NCBI GenBank assembly: GCA_038114465.1
Contig: JAYNQW010000002.1
Span: forward strand, 124,001 to 188,000
DNA: 64,000 nucleotides
Direction of reading: 5' to 3'
Source of the DNA: CALINB01 sp938045325
GTDB taxonomy: Bacteria > Pseudomonadota > Alphaproteobacteria > Rhodospirillales > CALINB01
The notes beneath the pieces are model-generated. The model did no database searches, was not told the origin of the DNA, and worked only from the letters and a program-made list of their open reading frames with translations. A program made the translations under genes and the position numbers. Positions 52,801 through 62,152 of the stretch are shown piece by piece (within the stretch, counting starts at the first letter, position 1; each line of letters opens with the position of its first letter).

Positions 52801-53373
52801 GAAGACATCGATGATGCCGCCGCGAACGGCAAATTCACCTGGCTCCATAACCGTTTCCGCCCGGCCGTAACCGTGATGGGTGAGAAACCCAGTCAAACGG
52901 TCCGGATCAATCTGACCACCGACGGCGATCCCGAGAGTCGCGTTCTGAAACGATTTTTTTGGCGGTACGCGCTGTAAAATGGCCGATACCGTCGTCAGGA
53001 CCGCGCGGCCAGACAGCTGATCAGTCGAAGTATCCTCATTGAGCAACCGGGTCAGGGATTCGATCCGCTGACCGGTGATATCGGACCGCGGCGAGACCCG
53101 GTCATAAGGCTGGCAATCCCAGGCAGGAAAGATGAGTTTCTCTAGCGAAGGTGCAAAAAAATCCAACAACCCGGTGACACGGGCCAAATGGACATCATCA
53201 CGCGCGACGAAGATTACATCGCGCGGTTCATCCGGTGGTAGTTGCGGATCCTGGCTCAGGTTAATTTCGGCAAAAGAACCCCCTGCCGTCAGTGCCGAAA
53301 TCACAAACGGTTCGATTCCTTCCGGGGCGCCCGCGATTTGAAATGGATTCACAGGATTTCGTTTTTTATTCAT
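49825..53373 (-). CDS. mfd: Transcription-repair coupling factor Mfd
   Basis: Translocase that removes RNA polymerase stalled at lesions and recruits UvrA, 1182 residues, full length. Order: UvrB-like N-terminal module (EGIEPFVISALTAGG, DCQPYDRVSP), the RNAP-interaction domain (GDLVVHIDHGIGRFEGLE), helicase motifs (GDVGFGKTEVAMRA, VIDEEQHFGVAHKEKL, TLTATPIPRTL, LPNDHKLTKAAEKRLE) and the C-terminal TRCF domain. It is followed by a convergent sRNA-type terminator and preceded by sdhE by 13 bases. Confidence 0.97.
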   Translation of the reverse strand: MNKKRNPVNPFQIAGAPEGIEPFVISALTAGGSFAEINLSQDPQLPPDEPRDVIFVARDDVHLARVTGLLDFFAPSLEKLIFPAWDCQPYDRVSPRSDITGQRIESLTRLLNEDTSTDQLSGRAVLTTVSAILQRVPPKKSFQNATLGIAVGGQIDPDRLTGFLTHHGYGRAETVMEPGEFAVRGGIIDVFPSGHETPYRLDFFGDEIESIRAFDPTTQRTTHQIQALSFKPISEINLDEASISRFRSQYRELFGAVGKDDPLYESISAGRRHMGMEHWLSLFYDCLETLFDYLPDAAIVLDHQAEEAIEARQDLIREYYMARANITEQGMAGETLVYNPVPPDRLYLDAGEWADQLAGRNAGVFTPFDLPDETENAVGLGVKPGRDFADARVRTDVSVFEALKDFIDSERAEGRRVLLTAFSEGARDRLVAQLADHGLDGTQTVAHWQDFLMLPPMTVATAVSGLERGLSAPAFTIIAEPDIFGERLVRRSQTLFDPENIITEASALQEGDLVVHIDHGIGRFEGLEGIEVAGAPHDCLRLVYGGGAKLFLPVENLEVITRFGSEDAAVQLDKLGGAAWQARKAKLKKRLRDMADELIKIAATRSLNPGMKLSPDADVLNAFCARFPYSETDDQLRAINDTLSDLASGRPMDRLVCGDVGFGKTEVAMRAAFATVMEGKQVAVVVPTTLLARQHFQLFTERFADLPVQVAQLSRLVTQKNAQTVKEKLRQGEVDIVIGTHALLAKDIAFQDLGLLVIDEEQHFGVAHKEKLKALKADVHVLTLTATPIPRTLQLALSGVREMSLITTPPVDRLAVRTFILPYDPVVIREAILRERFRGGQIFYVCPRIQDLNGVSEALKELVPDVKVAIVHGRLSPNDLEATMTAFYDGAYDLLLSTNIIESGLDMPTVNTIIIHRADRFGLAQLYQLRGRVGRSKIRAYAYLTLPNDHKLTKAAEKRLEVMHTLDTLGAGFTLASHDLDIRGAGNLLGEEQSGHIREVGIELYQQLLEEAVAEARGIDKGDADHDDWSPQIGIGMPVLIPETYVEDLNVRLVLYRRLASLTKPQKIESFAAELIDRFGSLPDEVENLMQVMAIKQLCKDVGVEKIDAGPKGAVISFRNNTFANPEGLVSFMMDNAGTVKLRHDHTLVFNRVWETPGDRLNGVRYLLNDLIKIAGDMAAAS

Positions 53374-53386
53374 TAATTACAATATG

Positions 53387-53662
53387 TTATATACTATTAT
53401 TAAAGTCTTTTATGATGTTAATTAAGTCCTGATCGGCATCATTCGGCACTGGATCGCGGCCCATAATCCAGGCCAACAGATCGTTATCACTTTCTTCAAG
53501 AAGGGCCTCGAAACGAGCCAGTTCATCATCGCTCATAGCAGCCAGGCTTTGTTCGGCAAAGCGGCCAAGCAGAAAATCGGTTTCTTTCATACCCCGGTGT
53601 TGGCTGCGGAATAAGGCCCGGCGGCGGCGTGCATCCAATGGCAAAGGTCCTTGTACCGGCAT
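53387..53662 (-). CDS. sdhE: FAD assembly factor SdhE (succinate dehydrogenase assembly factor 2 family)
   Basis: 91 residues. Small helical DUF339 protein that promotes covalent flavinylation of SdhA. The RGxxE motif is present as HRGMKETD, followed by LLGRFAEQSLAAM and FEALLEESDNDLLAWIMGRDP. It lies between recG (divergent) and mfd, the conserved alphaproteobacterial position. Confidence 0.95.
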   Translation of the reverse strand: MPVQGPLPLDARRRRALFRSQHRGMKETDFLLGRFAEQSLAAMSDDELARFEALLEESDNDLLAWIMGRDPVPNDADQDLINIIKDFNNSI

Positions 53663-53765
53663 AATTGGTCTCGAAATCCGTTCTCGATAGGTGTTTTAGC
53701 GCCCAATCAGCATTAGGATATAGAGGCATATCCATCCTCTGTCAGCTTCAACTTCATTCGGTCCC

Positions 53766-55859
53766 ATGCGCCCAGAAATCCTTTTCTCCCTTTATAAGCC
53801 GGTCACAGACCTAGCCGGCGTGGGCCCACGCATCGGCAAGCTGATCGAAACCGCGACGGGCGCCGAACAGGGCGCAAAAATCGTCGACCTTTGCTGGCAT
53901 TTGCCGAGCGGCCTTATCGACCGACGTTATGCCCCCTCGATCGCAGACGCCGAACCCGGCCGGATCGCGACGATAACCGTAACGGTCGGCAAACACCGCA
54001 AGCCGCCCAACAAGCGCCTGCCCTATAAAATCACTGTCAGCGACGATACCGGTTCCATGGCATTGGTGTTCTTCCATGCCCGTGCCGATTATCTTCTCAA
54101 AGTCCTCCCTGAAGGTGAAACACGAGTCATCAGCGGTACCATCGAACGTTTCAGCGATGAATTGCAGATGAGCCATCCGGATCACATCGGTACACGGGAT
54201 GAAATTGATCAAATCATGTCCGTCGAACCGGTCTACCGCCTCACGGCGGGGCTATCCTTGAAGGTTCTCGGCAAAGCCATGCGCGGCGCCTTAAAACTAA
54301 TCCCGGAATTACCTGATTGGCTCGATCCGGCGTTTCTCAAGCAACGCCAATGGCAGCCCTGGCACGAAGCCCTAAAAGATGCCCACGCACCGACGGATGA
54401 AAAAGATTTATCGCCCCTCACCCCGGCCCGGGCACGACTGGCCTATGATGAATTGCTGGCGAGCCAGCTGACCCTGGCCCTCGTGCGCCACAGCATGCGG
54501 CGGCAAAAGGGCCGAACCGTGCATGGTAACGGCCGGTTGCAAGCAATCGTGCGCAACGCCTTGCCGTTCAGCCTGACCGGCAGCCAGGAATCCGCGGTGC
54601 GAGAAATCGCCGAGAACATGGCGAGCAATCAGCGATTGCTGCGCCTTTTGCAAGGCGATGTCGGCAGCGGCAAAACGATCGTCGCGTTGCTCTCGATGCT
54701 GAACGCCGTCGAGGCCGGTGGTCAGGCGGCCCTCATGGCACCGACGGAAATTCTCGCCCGCCAGCATTTTGCCACCATTCAGCCATTAGCCGAACAAGCG
54801 CACGTCACCGTCGCCCTGCTCACGGGCCGGGAAAAAGGCAAAGCCCGTGAGAGTATTTTGGCGGGCTTAAAGTCGGGCAATATTTCCATGGTCATCGGCA
54901 CCCACGCGCTGTTTCAAAGCGGTGTCGAATTCAAGGACCTCGCCTTTGCCGTGATCGACGAGCAGCATCGCTTCGGCGTGCACCAGCGCCTGACCCTCGC
55001 CGCCAAGGGTCAGCGCCCGGATGTACTTGTCATGACGGCAACCCCGATCCCGCGAACGCTATTACTAATGGCGTACGGCGATATGGACGTCTCGCGCCTC
55101 ACCGAAAAACCGGCCGGGCGAAAGCCCATCGATACCCGCGTGATGCCGCTCGATCGCCTCGATGATGTGACCGGCGCCATCTCGCGCGCCATGAACAAAG
55201 GTGCCAAGGTTTATTGGGTCTGCCCGTTGATCGAGGAATCAGAAACCCTCGACGCCGCGGCCGCTGAAGAACGCTACGATCATTTGCACCAATTGTACGG
55301 CGATAAAGTCGGCCTCGTGCACGGGCGCATGAAAGCAGCCGATAAAGACAAAGTTATGAATGATTTCGCTAATGGCAGCGTCGATATTCTGGTCGCGACC
55401 ACGGTGATCGAAGTCGGCGTCGACGTACCCGCCGCCACGGTGATGGTGATCGAACACGCTGAACGGTTCGGCCTCTCGCAGCTTCATCAGTTGCGAGGCC
55501 GGATCGGACGTGATGATACCGCCTCGACCTGCCTGTTGCTTTACGCACAAAATCTGTCGGAAACGGCAAAAGCGAGGCTCAAGATCATGCGCGAGACCGA
55601 CGACGGCTTTCGTATCGCCGAAGAAGACTTGCGGCTGCGCGGCGCAGGCGAACTCTTAGGAACGCGTCAAAGCGGCGCGCCGGATTTCCGACTCGCTGAT
55701 CTTGTCGAACACGCTGATTTGCTAGCTATCGCCCGGGATGACGCAGAATTGATTGTGACGCGTGACCCGGAACTCAAAAGCGAACGTGGCGAAGCGCTCC
55801 GGATTTTGTTGTATCTCTTCGAGCGCGACTCCGCCGTGCCGCTGCTCCGCGCGGGTTAA
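53766..55859 (+). CDS. recG: ATP-dependent DNA helicase RecG
   Basis: 697 residues, branched-DNA helicase for fork regression and recombination repair. N-terminal wedge/OB domain (ITVTVGKHRKPPNKRLPYKI), helicase I motifs LLQGDVGSGKTIVALLS, VIDEQHRFGVHQR, VMTATPIPRTLL, and motif VI QLHQLRGRIGRDD; C-terminal TRG element. It is divergent from sdhE with 103 bases between starts. Full length with all motifs intact. Confidence 0.97.
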   Translation: MRPEILFSLYKPVTDLAGVGPRIGKLIETATGAEQGAKIVDLCWHLPSGLIDRRYAPSIADAEPGRIATITVTVGKHRKPPNKRLPYKITVSDDTGSMALVFFHARADYLLKVLPEGETRVISGTIERFSDELQMSHPDHIGTRDEIDQIMSVEPVYRLTAGLSLKVLGKAMRGALKLIPELPDWLDPAFLKQRQWQPWHEALKDAHAPTDEKDLSPLTPARARLAYDELLASQLTLALVRHSMRRQKGRTVHGNGRLQAIVRNALPFSLTGSQESAVREIAENMASNQRLLRLLQGDVGSGKTIVALLSMLNAVEAGGQAALMAPTEILARQHFATIQPLAEQAHVTVALLTGREKGKARESILAGLKSGNISMVIGTHALFQSGVEFKDLAFAVIDEQHRFGVHQRLTLAAKGQRPDVLVMTATPIPRTLLLMAYGDMDVSRLTEKPAGRKPIDTRVMPLDRLDDVTGAISRAMNKGAKVYWVCPLIEESETLDAAAAEERYDHLHQLYGDKVGLVHGRMKAADKDKVMNDFANGSVDILVATTVIEVGVDVPAATVMVIEHAERFGLSQLHQLRGRIGRDDTASTCLLLYAQNLSETAKARLKIMRETDDGFRIAEEDLRLRGAGELLGTRQSGAPDFRLADLVEHADLLAIARDDAELIVTRDPELKSERGEALRILLYLFERDSAVPLLRAG

Positions 55860-55893
55860 CAATGACTATCGAATACGATTCACGTCCGGCTGA

Positions 55894-58800
55894 TTAGGTG
55901 TTTTTATCAGCGACTTTTCGGGCAACCATGCCACGGATCAACACATAAAAGACCGGTGTAAAAAGAAGTCCAAACGCGGTTACCCCGATCATCCCGTAAA
56001 ACACCGCCGTGCCGATGGCTTGGCGCATTTCCGCACCGGCACCGGTGGCGAGGAGTAAGGGGGTCACGCCGAGAATAAACGAGAATGCGGTCATTAAAAT
56101 CGGTCGCAATCGTAACCGACATGCCTCGAGAGCGGCTTCAAAACGGTCCCGCCCCTGCCCTTCGAGTTGGCGCGCGAATTCGACAATCAAAATTGCATTT
56201 TTACTGGCAAGACCGACAAGAACGATAAAACCGATTTGGGTTAGGATATTATTGTCCATTCCCCTCAGCCACACGCCGCCAAGTGCCGAAAACAAACACA
56301 TCGGCACGATCAGGATAATCGCAAGCGGCAAAGACCAACTCTCATACTGTGCCGCCAATACTAAAAATACGAACAACACGGCTAGCGGAAAAAGAAATAC
56401 GATGGCATTGCCGGCTTGTTTTTGCTGATAACTTAAATTTGTCCATTCGAATGAAATGCCGTCCGGCAGAATTTTCTTTGCCAGCCGTTCCATCGCATCA
56501 ATTGCCTGTCCTGAACTAAATCCAGGAACCGTATTGCCATCCACCTCCACGGCCGGGAACAGATTGTAACGGGGAACGCGGTCCGGCCCGGCAATATCCT
56601 TAAACGTCACCATCGATCCTAACGGCACGATATCGCCATTCGTACTGCGGGTCCGCAAGCGGGCTATATCCTCCCGATCCAACCGGTGTTCGCCATCGGC
56701 TTGGGCGGTGACCCGGTATGTTCGGCCAAACAAATTAAAATCATTCACATATGCCGAACCGAGGTAAATTTCGAGTGTCCGGAATAAGTTTTCGAGCGGG
56801 ACTTGCAGCATTTCTGCGCGCGTTCGATCGACATCGACGAACAGCTGCGGCGTGCTGGCATTAAAGAGCGTATAAACTTGGCGTAAGCCCGGTTCGGCAT
56901 TGGCGGCGGCGATGAGGTCGTAGGCGGCCCGTTCAAGCACCGACGTTCCCCGGCCGCGGCGATCCTGCACCATCATGCTGAATCCCCCGGCAGTACCGAT
57001 GCCACGAACCGGTGGCGGCGGAATTACAAGAATAAATGCCTCCTGGATGGTCCCTAGGCGACGGTACAACTCGCCCAAAACTTTATCGGCGCTCAATCCT
57101 TGTTGCGCGCGTTCATCATAAGAATTCATGACGGCGAATATCGCACCGGCATTCGAGGCATTGGTACGGGTCGCACCGGAAAACCCGACAAAGCTTGCCG
57201 TGTGATTAATTCCCGGCGTTGAAAGGATGAGCTGTTCAGCACGTTTAACAACATTTTCAGTCCGACTTAACGATGCGCCTTGCGGCAACTGAATAGCCGT
57301 AATCAAATATCCTTGATCCTGTGCTGGAATAAACCCGGTCGGGACGCGCATGAACCCCCATGCCGTAAGACCGATCAGAACGGCATAAACCAGCATCATC
57401 GATACTCTGGCGCGCGTAACAACACCGATGCAGCGGGTATAATACCGGTTCAACCATTCAAATCCCTGATTAAAACGATCAAAAAACCACTGAACGGGTG
57501 AAATACGATCTGCCGATGTATTGGCTTCTTCGTCTTTCTGTTTAAAAAATATAGCGGTCAGTGTGGGGCTTAACGTCAAGGAAACGACAGTCGAAATCAC
57601 TGTCGCAACGGCGATGGCTATGGCAAATTGCTGGTAAAACTGGCCTGTAATTCCGCCACCGAAAGCTGCGGGCACAAAAGCGGCGACTAACACAAGCGAC
57701 GTCGCAATAAGTGCGCCACCAACTTCATTCATGGTTTGGCGGGATGCTTCTTTCGGATCAATACCGTCGCGAATTTTCCTTTCGGCGTTTTCAACCACAA
57801 CAATCGCATCATCGACCACGATGCCGACAGCAAGAACAAGACCAAACAGCGTCAAAAGATTGACGTAAAATCCAAGTATCGCCATAACAGCAAAAGTGCC
57901 GATCAGCGATACCGGGATCGCAAGAATCGGAATGATGGATGCCCGCCATGTTTGCAAAAACAGCACAATGACCAACACCACCAAAGCAATTGCTTCAAAA
58001 ATGGTAAGGATCAACTCATCAATGGATTCTGCAATGAAATCAGTCGGATTATAAATGATGCGGTACTCGAGGCCTTTCGGAAAACCTTGGCTTAATTCCC
58101 GCATGGACTTCTGAACATTTTGTGCCGTTTCGAGGGCGTTTGAGCCAGGCCGCTGAAACACCAGCATGACGACGGCTGGCTTACCATCCAGGTATCCTTT
58201 GGTGACGTAATCCCGCGCACCAAGCTCAACCCGAGCGACATCTCGAACACGAACGACACGCCCCTCATCTCCTGCTTTAACGATAATATTTTCAAACTCT
58301 TCGGGATTTCGCAGCCGTCCCAGCAGCTGTAAATTAATTTGAAACGATTGTGGCGATGCTACAGGCGGTTGACCTAATTGCCCGCCGGAAACCTGAACGT
58401 TCTGCTCTTGCAACGCATTGACGATGTCGCTTGCAGTCAGTCCAAATGAAGATATCCGGTCAGGGTCCAACCAAACTCGCATACTGTATTCGCTGCCGCC
58501 ATAAAGTTGAATATCGCCGACCCCATCAAGGCGGGCTAACACGTCTTTGATTTGCAGCGTCGCATAATTACCGATGTAAAGTTGATCATACGTATCATCC
58601 GGCGAGATCATGTGAACGACCAACAGCATATCCGGTGAATTTTTTTTGGTCGTAATGCCAATACGCCTTACTTCTTCCGGCAAACGAGGCTCGGCAATCG
58701 AAACACGGTTTTGCACAAGAACTTGGGCCTGCTCCAAATCGGTTCCCAACTTAAAAGTGATGGTCAATTGCATACGGCCATCACTTGTCGATTGAGAATT

Positions 58801-59040
58801 CATGTAGAGCATGTTGTCGACGCCGTTGATTTCCTGTTCAAGCGGCGTTGCGACCGTATCGGCAATGACTTGTGCACTGGCGCCGGGATACTGAGCCGTC
58901 ACGACCACCGTCGGCTGCGCAACCGGCGGATACTGGGTTACCGGTACCGCAAAGTAAGAAATTCCGCCGATAATGGTGATGACGATTGATAAGACCGTCG
59001 CGAAAATTGGCCGATCGATGAAAAAGTGCGTAAATTTCAT
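55894..59040 (-). CDS. RND efflux inner-membrane pump, AcrB/MexB family (HAE1)
   Basis: 1048 residues, trimeric proton-drug antiporter. Twelve membrane helices with two large periplasmic loops after TM1 and TM7. Proton-relay residues are visible: two Asp in GIVVDDAIVVVENAERK (TM4) and Lys in VGLASKNAILIVEFA (TM10). N-terminal FFIDRPIFATVLSIVI and PGASAQVIADTVATPLEQ are HAE1 hallmarks. The start overlaps the adaptor gene stop (ATGA). No outer-membrane TolC gene is adjacent. Confidence 0.96.
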   Translation of the reverse strand: MKFTHFFIDRPIFATVLSIVITIIGGISYFAVPVTQYPPVAQPTVVVTAQYPGASAQVIADTVATPLEQEINGVDNMLYMNSQSTSDGRMQLTITFKLGTDLEQAQVLVQNRVSIAEPRLPEEVRRIGITTKKNSPDMLLVVHMISPDDTYDQLYIGNYATLQIKDVLARLDGVGDIQLYGGSEYSMRVWLDPDRISSFGLTASDIVNALQEQNVQVSGGQLGQPPVASPQSFQINLQLLGRLRNPEEFENIIVKAGDEGRVVRVRDVARVELGARDYVTKGYLDGKPAVVMLVFQRPGSNALETAQNVQKSMRELSQGFPKGLEYRIIYNPTDFIAESIDELILTIFEAIALVVLVIVLFLQTWRASIIPILAIPVSLIGTFAVMAILGFYVNLLTLFGLVLAVGIVVDDAIVVVENAERKIRDGIDPKEASRQTMNEVGGALIATSLVLVAAFVPAAFGGGITGQFYQQFAIAIAVATVISTVVSLTLSPTLTAIFFKQKDEEANTSADRISPVQWFFDRFNQGFEWLNRYYTRCIGVVTRARVSMMLVYAVLIGLTAWGFMRVPTGFIPAQDQGYLITAIQLPQGASLSRTENVVKRAEQLILSTPGINHTASFVGFSGATRTNASNAGAIFAVMNSYDERAQQGLSADKVLGELYRRLGTIQEAFILVIPPPPVRGIGTAGGFSMMVQDRRGRGTSVLERAAYDLIAAANAEPGLRQVYTLFNASTPQLFVDVDRTRAEMLQVPLENLFRTLEIYLGSAYVNDFNLFGRTYRVTAQADGEHRLDREDIARLRTRSTNGDIVPLGSMVTFKDIAGPDRVPRYNLFPAVEVDGNTVPGFSSGQAIDAMERLAKKILPDGISFEWTNLSYQQKQAGNAIVFLFPLAVLFVFLVLAAQYESWSLPLAIILIVPMCLFSALGGVWLRGMDNNILTQIGFIVLVGLASKNAILIVEFARQLEGQGRDRFEAALEACRLRLRPILMTAFSFILGVTPLLLATGAGAEMRQAIGTAVFYGMIGVTAFGLLFTPVFYVLIRGMVARKVADKNT

Positions 59041-60225
59041 CTTGGCGCCGTGGTGCTGCCCGGTAAATTAATGGCGCTTTTAACCGGTGTCACTTTAACC
59101 CCGGAACGGGCCCGCTGAATTCCCTTGATGATCACCCAATCATCAGGGCTTAACCCCTTTCGGATAACACGAAGTCCATCGATTAATTTACCCAGCGTAA
59201 CAAGCTGTAATTTTACCGTGCCTTCGTTGTTGACGGTATAGACAAACTTCCGAGATTGATCCAGTCCCGATCACTTCCTCTGGCACCATGGTCGCTTTAA
59301 ATTTACCGCTTCCCAATAACCGTATCCGCGCGAACATGTTGGGTTGAAAAATTAAAGACGGATTGCTGAAAATTGCCCGGCCTTGAATGGTTCCCGTACC
59401 GGCGTCAAAGCGGTTATCGACAAAATTCATTTCCCCTTTATGCGGATACCCCTTTTCATCCGAAAGCGATAAATAAACCGGATTGGCGGTACTGCGCGAT
59501 CCGGGACGCTGTCCGGAACGGTCTAAGCGGACATATTTGAGGTAGGCATCTTCCGGTGCATCAAAATAAAAGTGTATGGGATCCAGTGAAACAATCGTTG
59601 TCAGGTGCGTTGCACCGACACTTCCCCCGCCGATCAAGTTTCCGACACTCACCAAATACCGGCTAATACGGCCCGAAACCGGAGATTTGATTTTGCTGTA
59701 TTCAAGATCAAGTTTAGCCCTGTTTAATGCCGCCTTCGCCGCATCTATTGCCGATCTGGTTTCGTTGCGTGTTTGCAGGCGTTGATCAAATACGGATTGC
59801 GAAACATGCCCTTTCCGTAACAATTGACCAGCGCGTTTCAATTCTTTTTCCGCCAATACCAGCCGGGTGTTTGCTTGCTGAAGATCGGCTTGAGCCTGCT
59901 CACGGGCAAGCTCAAATGGGCGCTGATCAATTGTAAAAAGCAAATCGCCTTTTTGAATGAGCTGTCCGTCTTTAAAGTGAATTTTCTCTAAATAGCCGCT
60001 GACACGCGCCCGAACTTCCACATAATCAATGGCCCTAAACCGGCCGGTGTATTCATCCCATTCAATGATTTCACGGACGACTGGGTTGGCAATTGTAACT
60101 TTAGGTGGCGGGCGCTTGATCTGACTTTGCTGTCCACCATCATCACAGCCCACGATTATGCCCGACATCAATCCGAGGACAATAACAATAACAAGTCTAT
60201 GTGTAAGCCGGGATAAATCACCCAT
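59037..60225 (-). CDS. RND efflux periplasmic adaptor (AcrA/MexA family), carries a one-base frameshift
   Basis: Lipoprotein adaptor linking the pump to an outer-membrane channel. The signal ends in GLMSGIIVGC (lipobox). A lipoyl/barrel-sandwich domain (DYVEVRARVSGYLEKIHFKDGQLIQKGD start and GRISRYLVSVGNL), an alpha hairpin and a beta barrel follow. As written, the frame breaks at 59261-59262 and stops at 59188. Removing one G there restores GTDQSRKFVYTVNNEG and a C-terminal domain ending in PGSTTAPR, whose TGA overlaps the pump ATG. The total then is 395 residues, normal for AcrA. The intact overlap favours a sequencing error or a very recent mutation. Confidence 0.85.
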
Positions 60226-60306
60226 AAATCACACACCTTCCATCATTATCTAATCATCTTACCAAGAACCGTAAATATGGATCGTCAGGTATATGACAGT
60301 AATGAA

Positions 60307-60332
60307 AATAATCTTGTTATAAAATGATTATT
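60307..60332. promoter_or_regulatory. Inverted repeat upstream of the efflux operon
   Basis: AATAATC and GATTATT (7 bp, perfect) with a 12-base spacer, 82 bases before the adaptor start and overlapping a TATAAC on the minus strand that could be a -10 element. The layout suits a TetR-type operator, but no regulator gene is adjacent. Confidence 0.3.
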
Positions 60333-60334
60333 AT

Positions 60335-61075
60335 TTAAGTCTTCTCTTTTCCCAACACGGCGATCTTCGGCGTATCCTGATCGGTTTGCAAACGCCGGTC
60401 AGTCGGCGTGACGATACCCGTTGAAATCACCATCTTGAGCGCCTCATCGACCGACATACTCACCGGAATAATGTCGCGTTTGGGAACAAAGAGCAAAAAT
60501 CCCGATGTCGGGTTCGGTGTCGTCGGCACATAAATATTGATGATGTCGTCGGCATGGAGGTTTTTGACCTCCCCTTTCGTTTCACCCGTAATAAACGCGA
60601 TTATCCAAAGATCGCGGCGTGGATATTCGACCAGAACGGCTTCGCGAAACGCTTGTGAGCGCTGTGAGAATACCGTGTCCATGATCTGCTTGATGGCGCT
60701 GTAAATGCTGCGCACCACCGGCAGTCGGCTGAGGATTCGCTCAAACCGGCGATGAAAGAAGCGGCCCAAGAAGCTTGCCGTGACGGCTCCGATGATGACC
60801 ATTGCTAAAAAGAAGATAATCAGACCAAGCCCCGGCACATCGAAGGGCAAGTAGGTATTCGGATTCCACTGGTGCGGCAGGACTGATGCGACCATATCGT
60901 CGACCGAATGCACCAACACCCAAACCAGGTAAATCGTCAGGGCAATCGGAACCGTGACAAGAATACCGGCAAAGAAGCTGCCGCGTAACCGGGCCCCGAA
61001 GCTTATGGAAGCCGGCTTGGAATTGTCATCCGGGCTTTCGTTCGAACTGGCTGGATCGATTTTAGGGTCGGTCAT
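60335..61075 (-). CDS. DUF502-family membrane protein
   Basis: 246 residues. Two membrane helices (SFFAGILVTVPIALTIYLVW; GLGLIIFFLAMVIIGAVTAS), then the conserved cytosolic segment with LPVVRSIYSAIKQIMDTV, VLVEYPRRDLWIIAFITG and PTTPNPTSGFLLFVP. The function is unknown. In many alphaproteobacteria DUF502 lies directly beside recG; here the efflux operon sits between them. Confidence 0.92.
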   Translation of the reverse strand: MTDPKIDPASSNESPDDNSKPASISFGARLRGSFFAGILVTVPIALTIYLVWVLVHSVDDMVASVLPHQWNPNTYLPFDVPGLGLIIFFLAMVIIGAVTASFLGRFFHRRFERILSRLPVVRSIYSAIKQIMDTVFSQRSQAFREAVLVEYPRRDLWIIAFITGETKGEVKNLHADDIINIYVPTTPNPTSGFLLFVPKRDIIPVSMSVDEALKMVISTGIVTPTDRRLQTDQDTPKIAVLGKEKT

Positions 61076-61219
61076 TCAATTGAGACTCTTCGGCTTTAGG
61101 ATTTGAGATTGTGATCAGGCGCCGAAAATCAACGCCTTACCTCTAAATCCCTGGAATTATTCCCGGAACCCTTTGAGGCGGGCCGAATGTCTCACCGTTT
61201 TACCGAATATTCAAGCTAT

Positions 61220-61588
61220 TCAAGCGGCTTCTTGGCTCATGGTGCGTACATGATCTGATAAAATGGTCAAAAGGCCTTTTATGAACGGATCCGTATTGTC
61301 CAATTTTGCCTGAAACATCGGCCTGGAAACGACAATGACCGTCGATGCTTTGCTGGCCCGGGCCGATGCCATCCGCGGCTGATCGTCGATCAACGCCATT
61401 TCGCCGAAAATGGCACCCGATTTTACGGTGCCGATGATCTTTTCTTTGCCCAACACCATCTTAACAATTTCGATTTCGCCGGTTTCGACGACGAATGCCC
61501 GGGAGCCGTATGTTCCTTCTTTGAATATGTATTCTCCGATGGGGAACGTTTTTCGTTCGAATATTTTACGTTCGAATACTCTGACCAT
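61220..61588 (-). CDS. Stand-alone cyclic nucleotide-binding domain protein
   Basis: 122 residues forming one cNMP-binding beta roll and C helix with no DNA-binding or effector domain. The phosphate-binding cassette reads GAIFGEMALIDDQPRMASA, with the Glu and Arg that contact ribose and cyclic phosphate. N-terminal IFKEGTYGSRAFVVETGEIEI is typical. It may act as a sensor or inhibitor of a partner protein by binding cAMP or cGMP; the partner is unknown. It is monocistronic. Confidence 0.85.
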   Translation of the reverse strand: MVRVFERKIFERKTFPIGEYIFKEGTYGSRAFVVETGEIEIVKMVLGKEKIIGTVKSGAIFGEMALIDDQPRMASARASKASTVIVVSRPMFQAKLDNTDPFIKGLLTILSDHVRTMSQEAA

Positions 61589-61711
61589 GACAATCCTGCT
61601 CTTTTTTGTTGTGACTCAACATTCTTGAGGGCTTTTAAGCCTTCTCGTTCTTAGACAAGCGCATTACAACGGTTCTGTCCGAAAAATAAAATTGTACAAA
61701 GGTATTACTCG

Positions 61712-62152
61712 ATGTCCCGGCTTTTCCCCGCCCAGCCTATTGTCGGTGTCGGTATCGTCATCTGGCGAGATTCAAGGGTTTTGCTCATTCGCCGGGGCAA
61801 ACCGCCCCGGGCGGGTCAATGGTCACTGCCAGGCGGTGCTCAGGAATTGGGTGAAACGGTTTTCGAAGCCGCCAGGCGCGAAGCCAAGGAGGAAACCGGA
61901 CTGGATATCGAGGTCCTCGGTCTCTTGGATGTCGTCGACTCGATCCGAAAAGAAGATGATGGCCGTGTTAAGCAACACTATACGTTGGTAGATGTTTATG
62001 CTGCCGCTCCAGTGGGCAAAGCCATCGCCGGGGATGATGCGCAGGATGCCGCCTGGTTTGATATCGATAAAATCGAATCCCTCGGTTTATGGTCCGAGAC
62101 CGAACGAATTATTTTTTTGGCTTATGAGAAGTGGCAGGCTTCTCATTCTTAA
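61712..62152 (+). CDS. NUDIX hydrolase
   Basis: 146 residues. The Nudix box is complete: GGAQELGETVFEA then REAKEETGL, matching GX5EX7REUXEEXGU. The N-terminal VGVGIVIWRDSRVLLIRRGK and SLPGGAQELGE suggest an ADP-ribose or nucleoside-diphosphate-sugar type pyrophosphatase. The start at 61712 is preferred (MSRLFPAQPIVGVGIVI). Its last 44 bases overlap the convergent DUF2927 gene, tail to tail. Confidence 0.93.
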   Translation: MSRLFPAQPIVGVGIVIWRDSRVLLIRRGKPPRAGQWSLPGGAQELGETVFEAARREAKEETGLDIEVLGLLDVVDSIRKEDDGRVKQHYTLVDVYAAAPVGKAIAGDDAQDAAWFDIDKIESLGLWSETERIIFLAYEKWQASHS

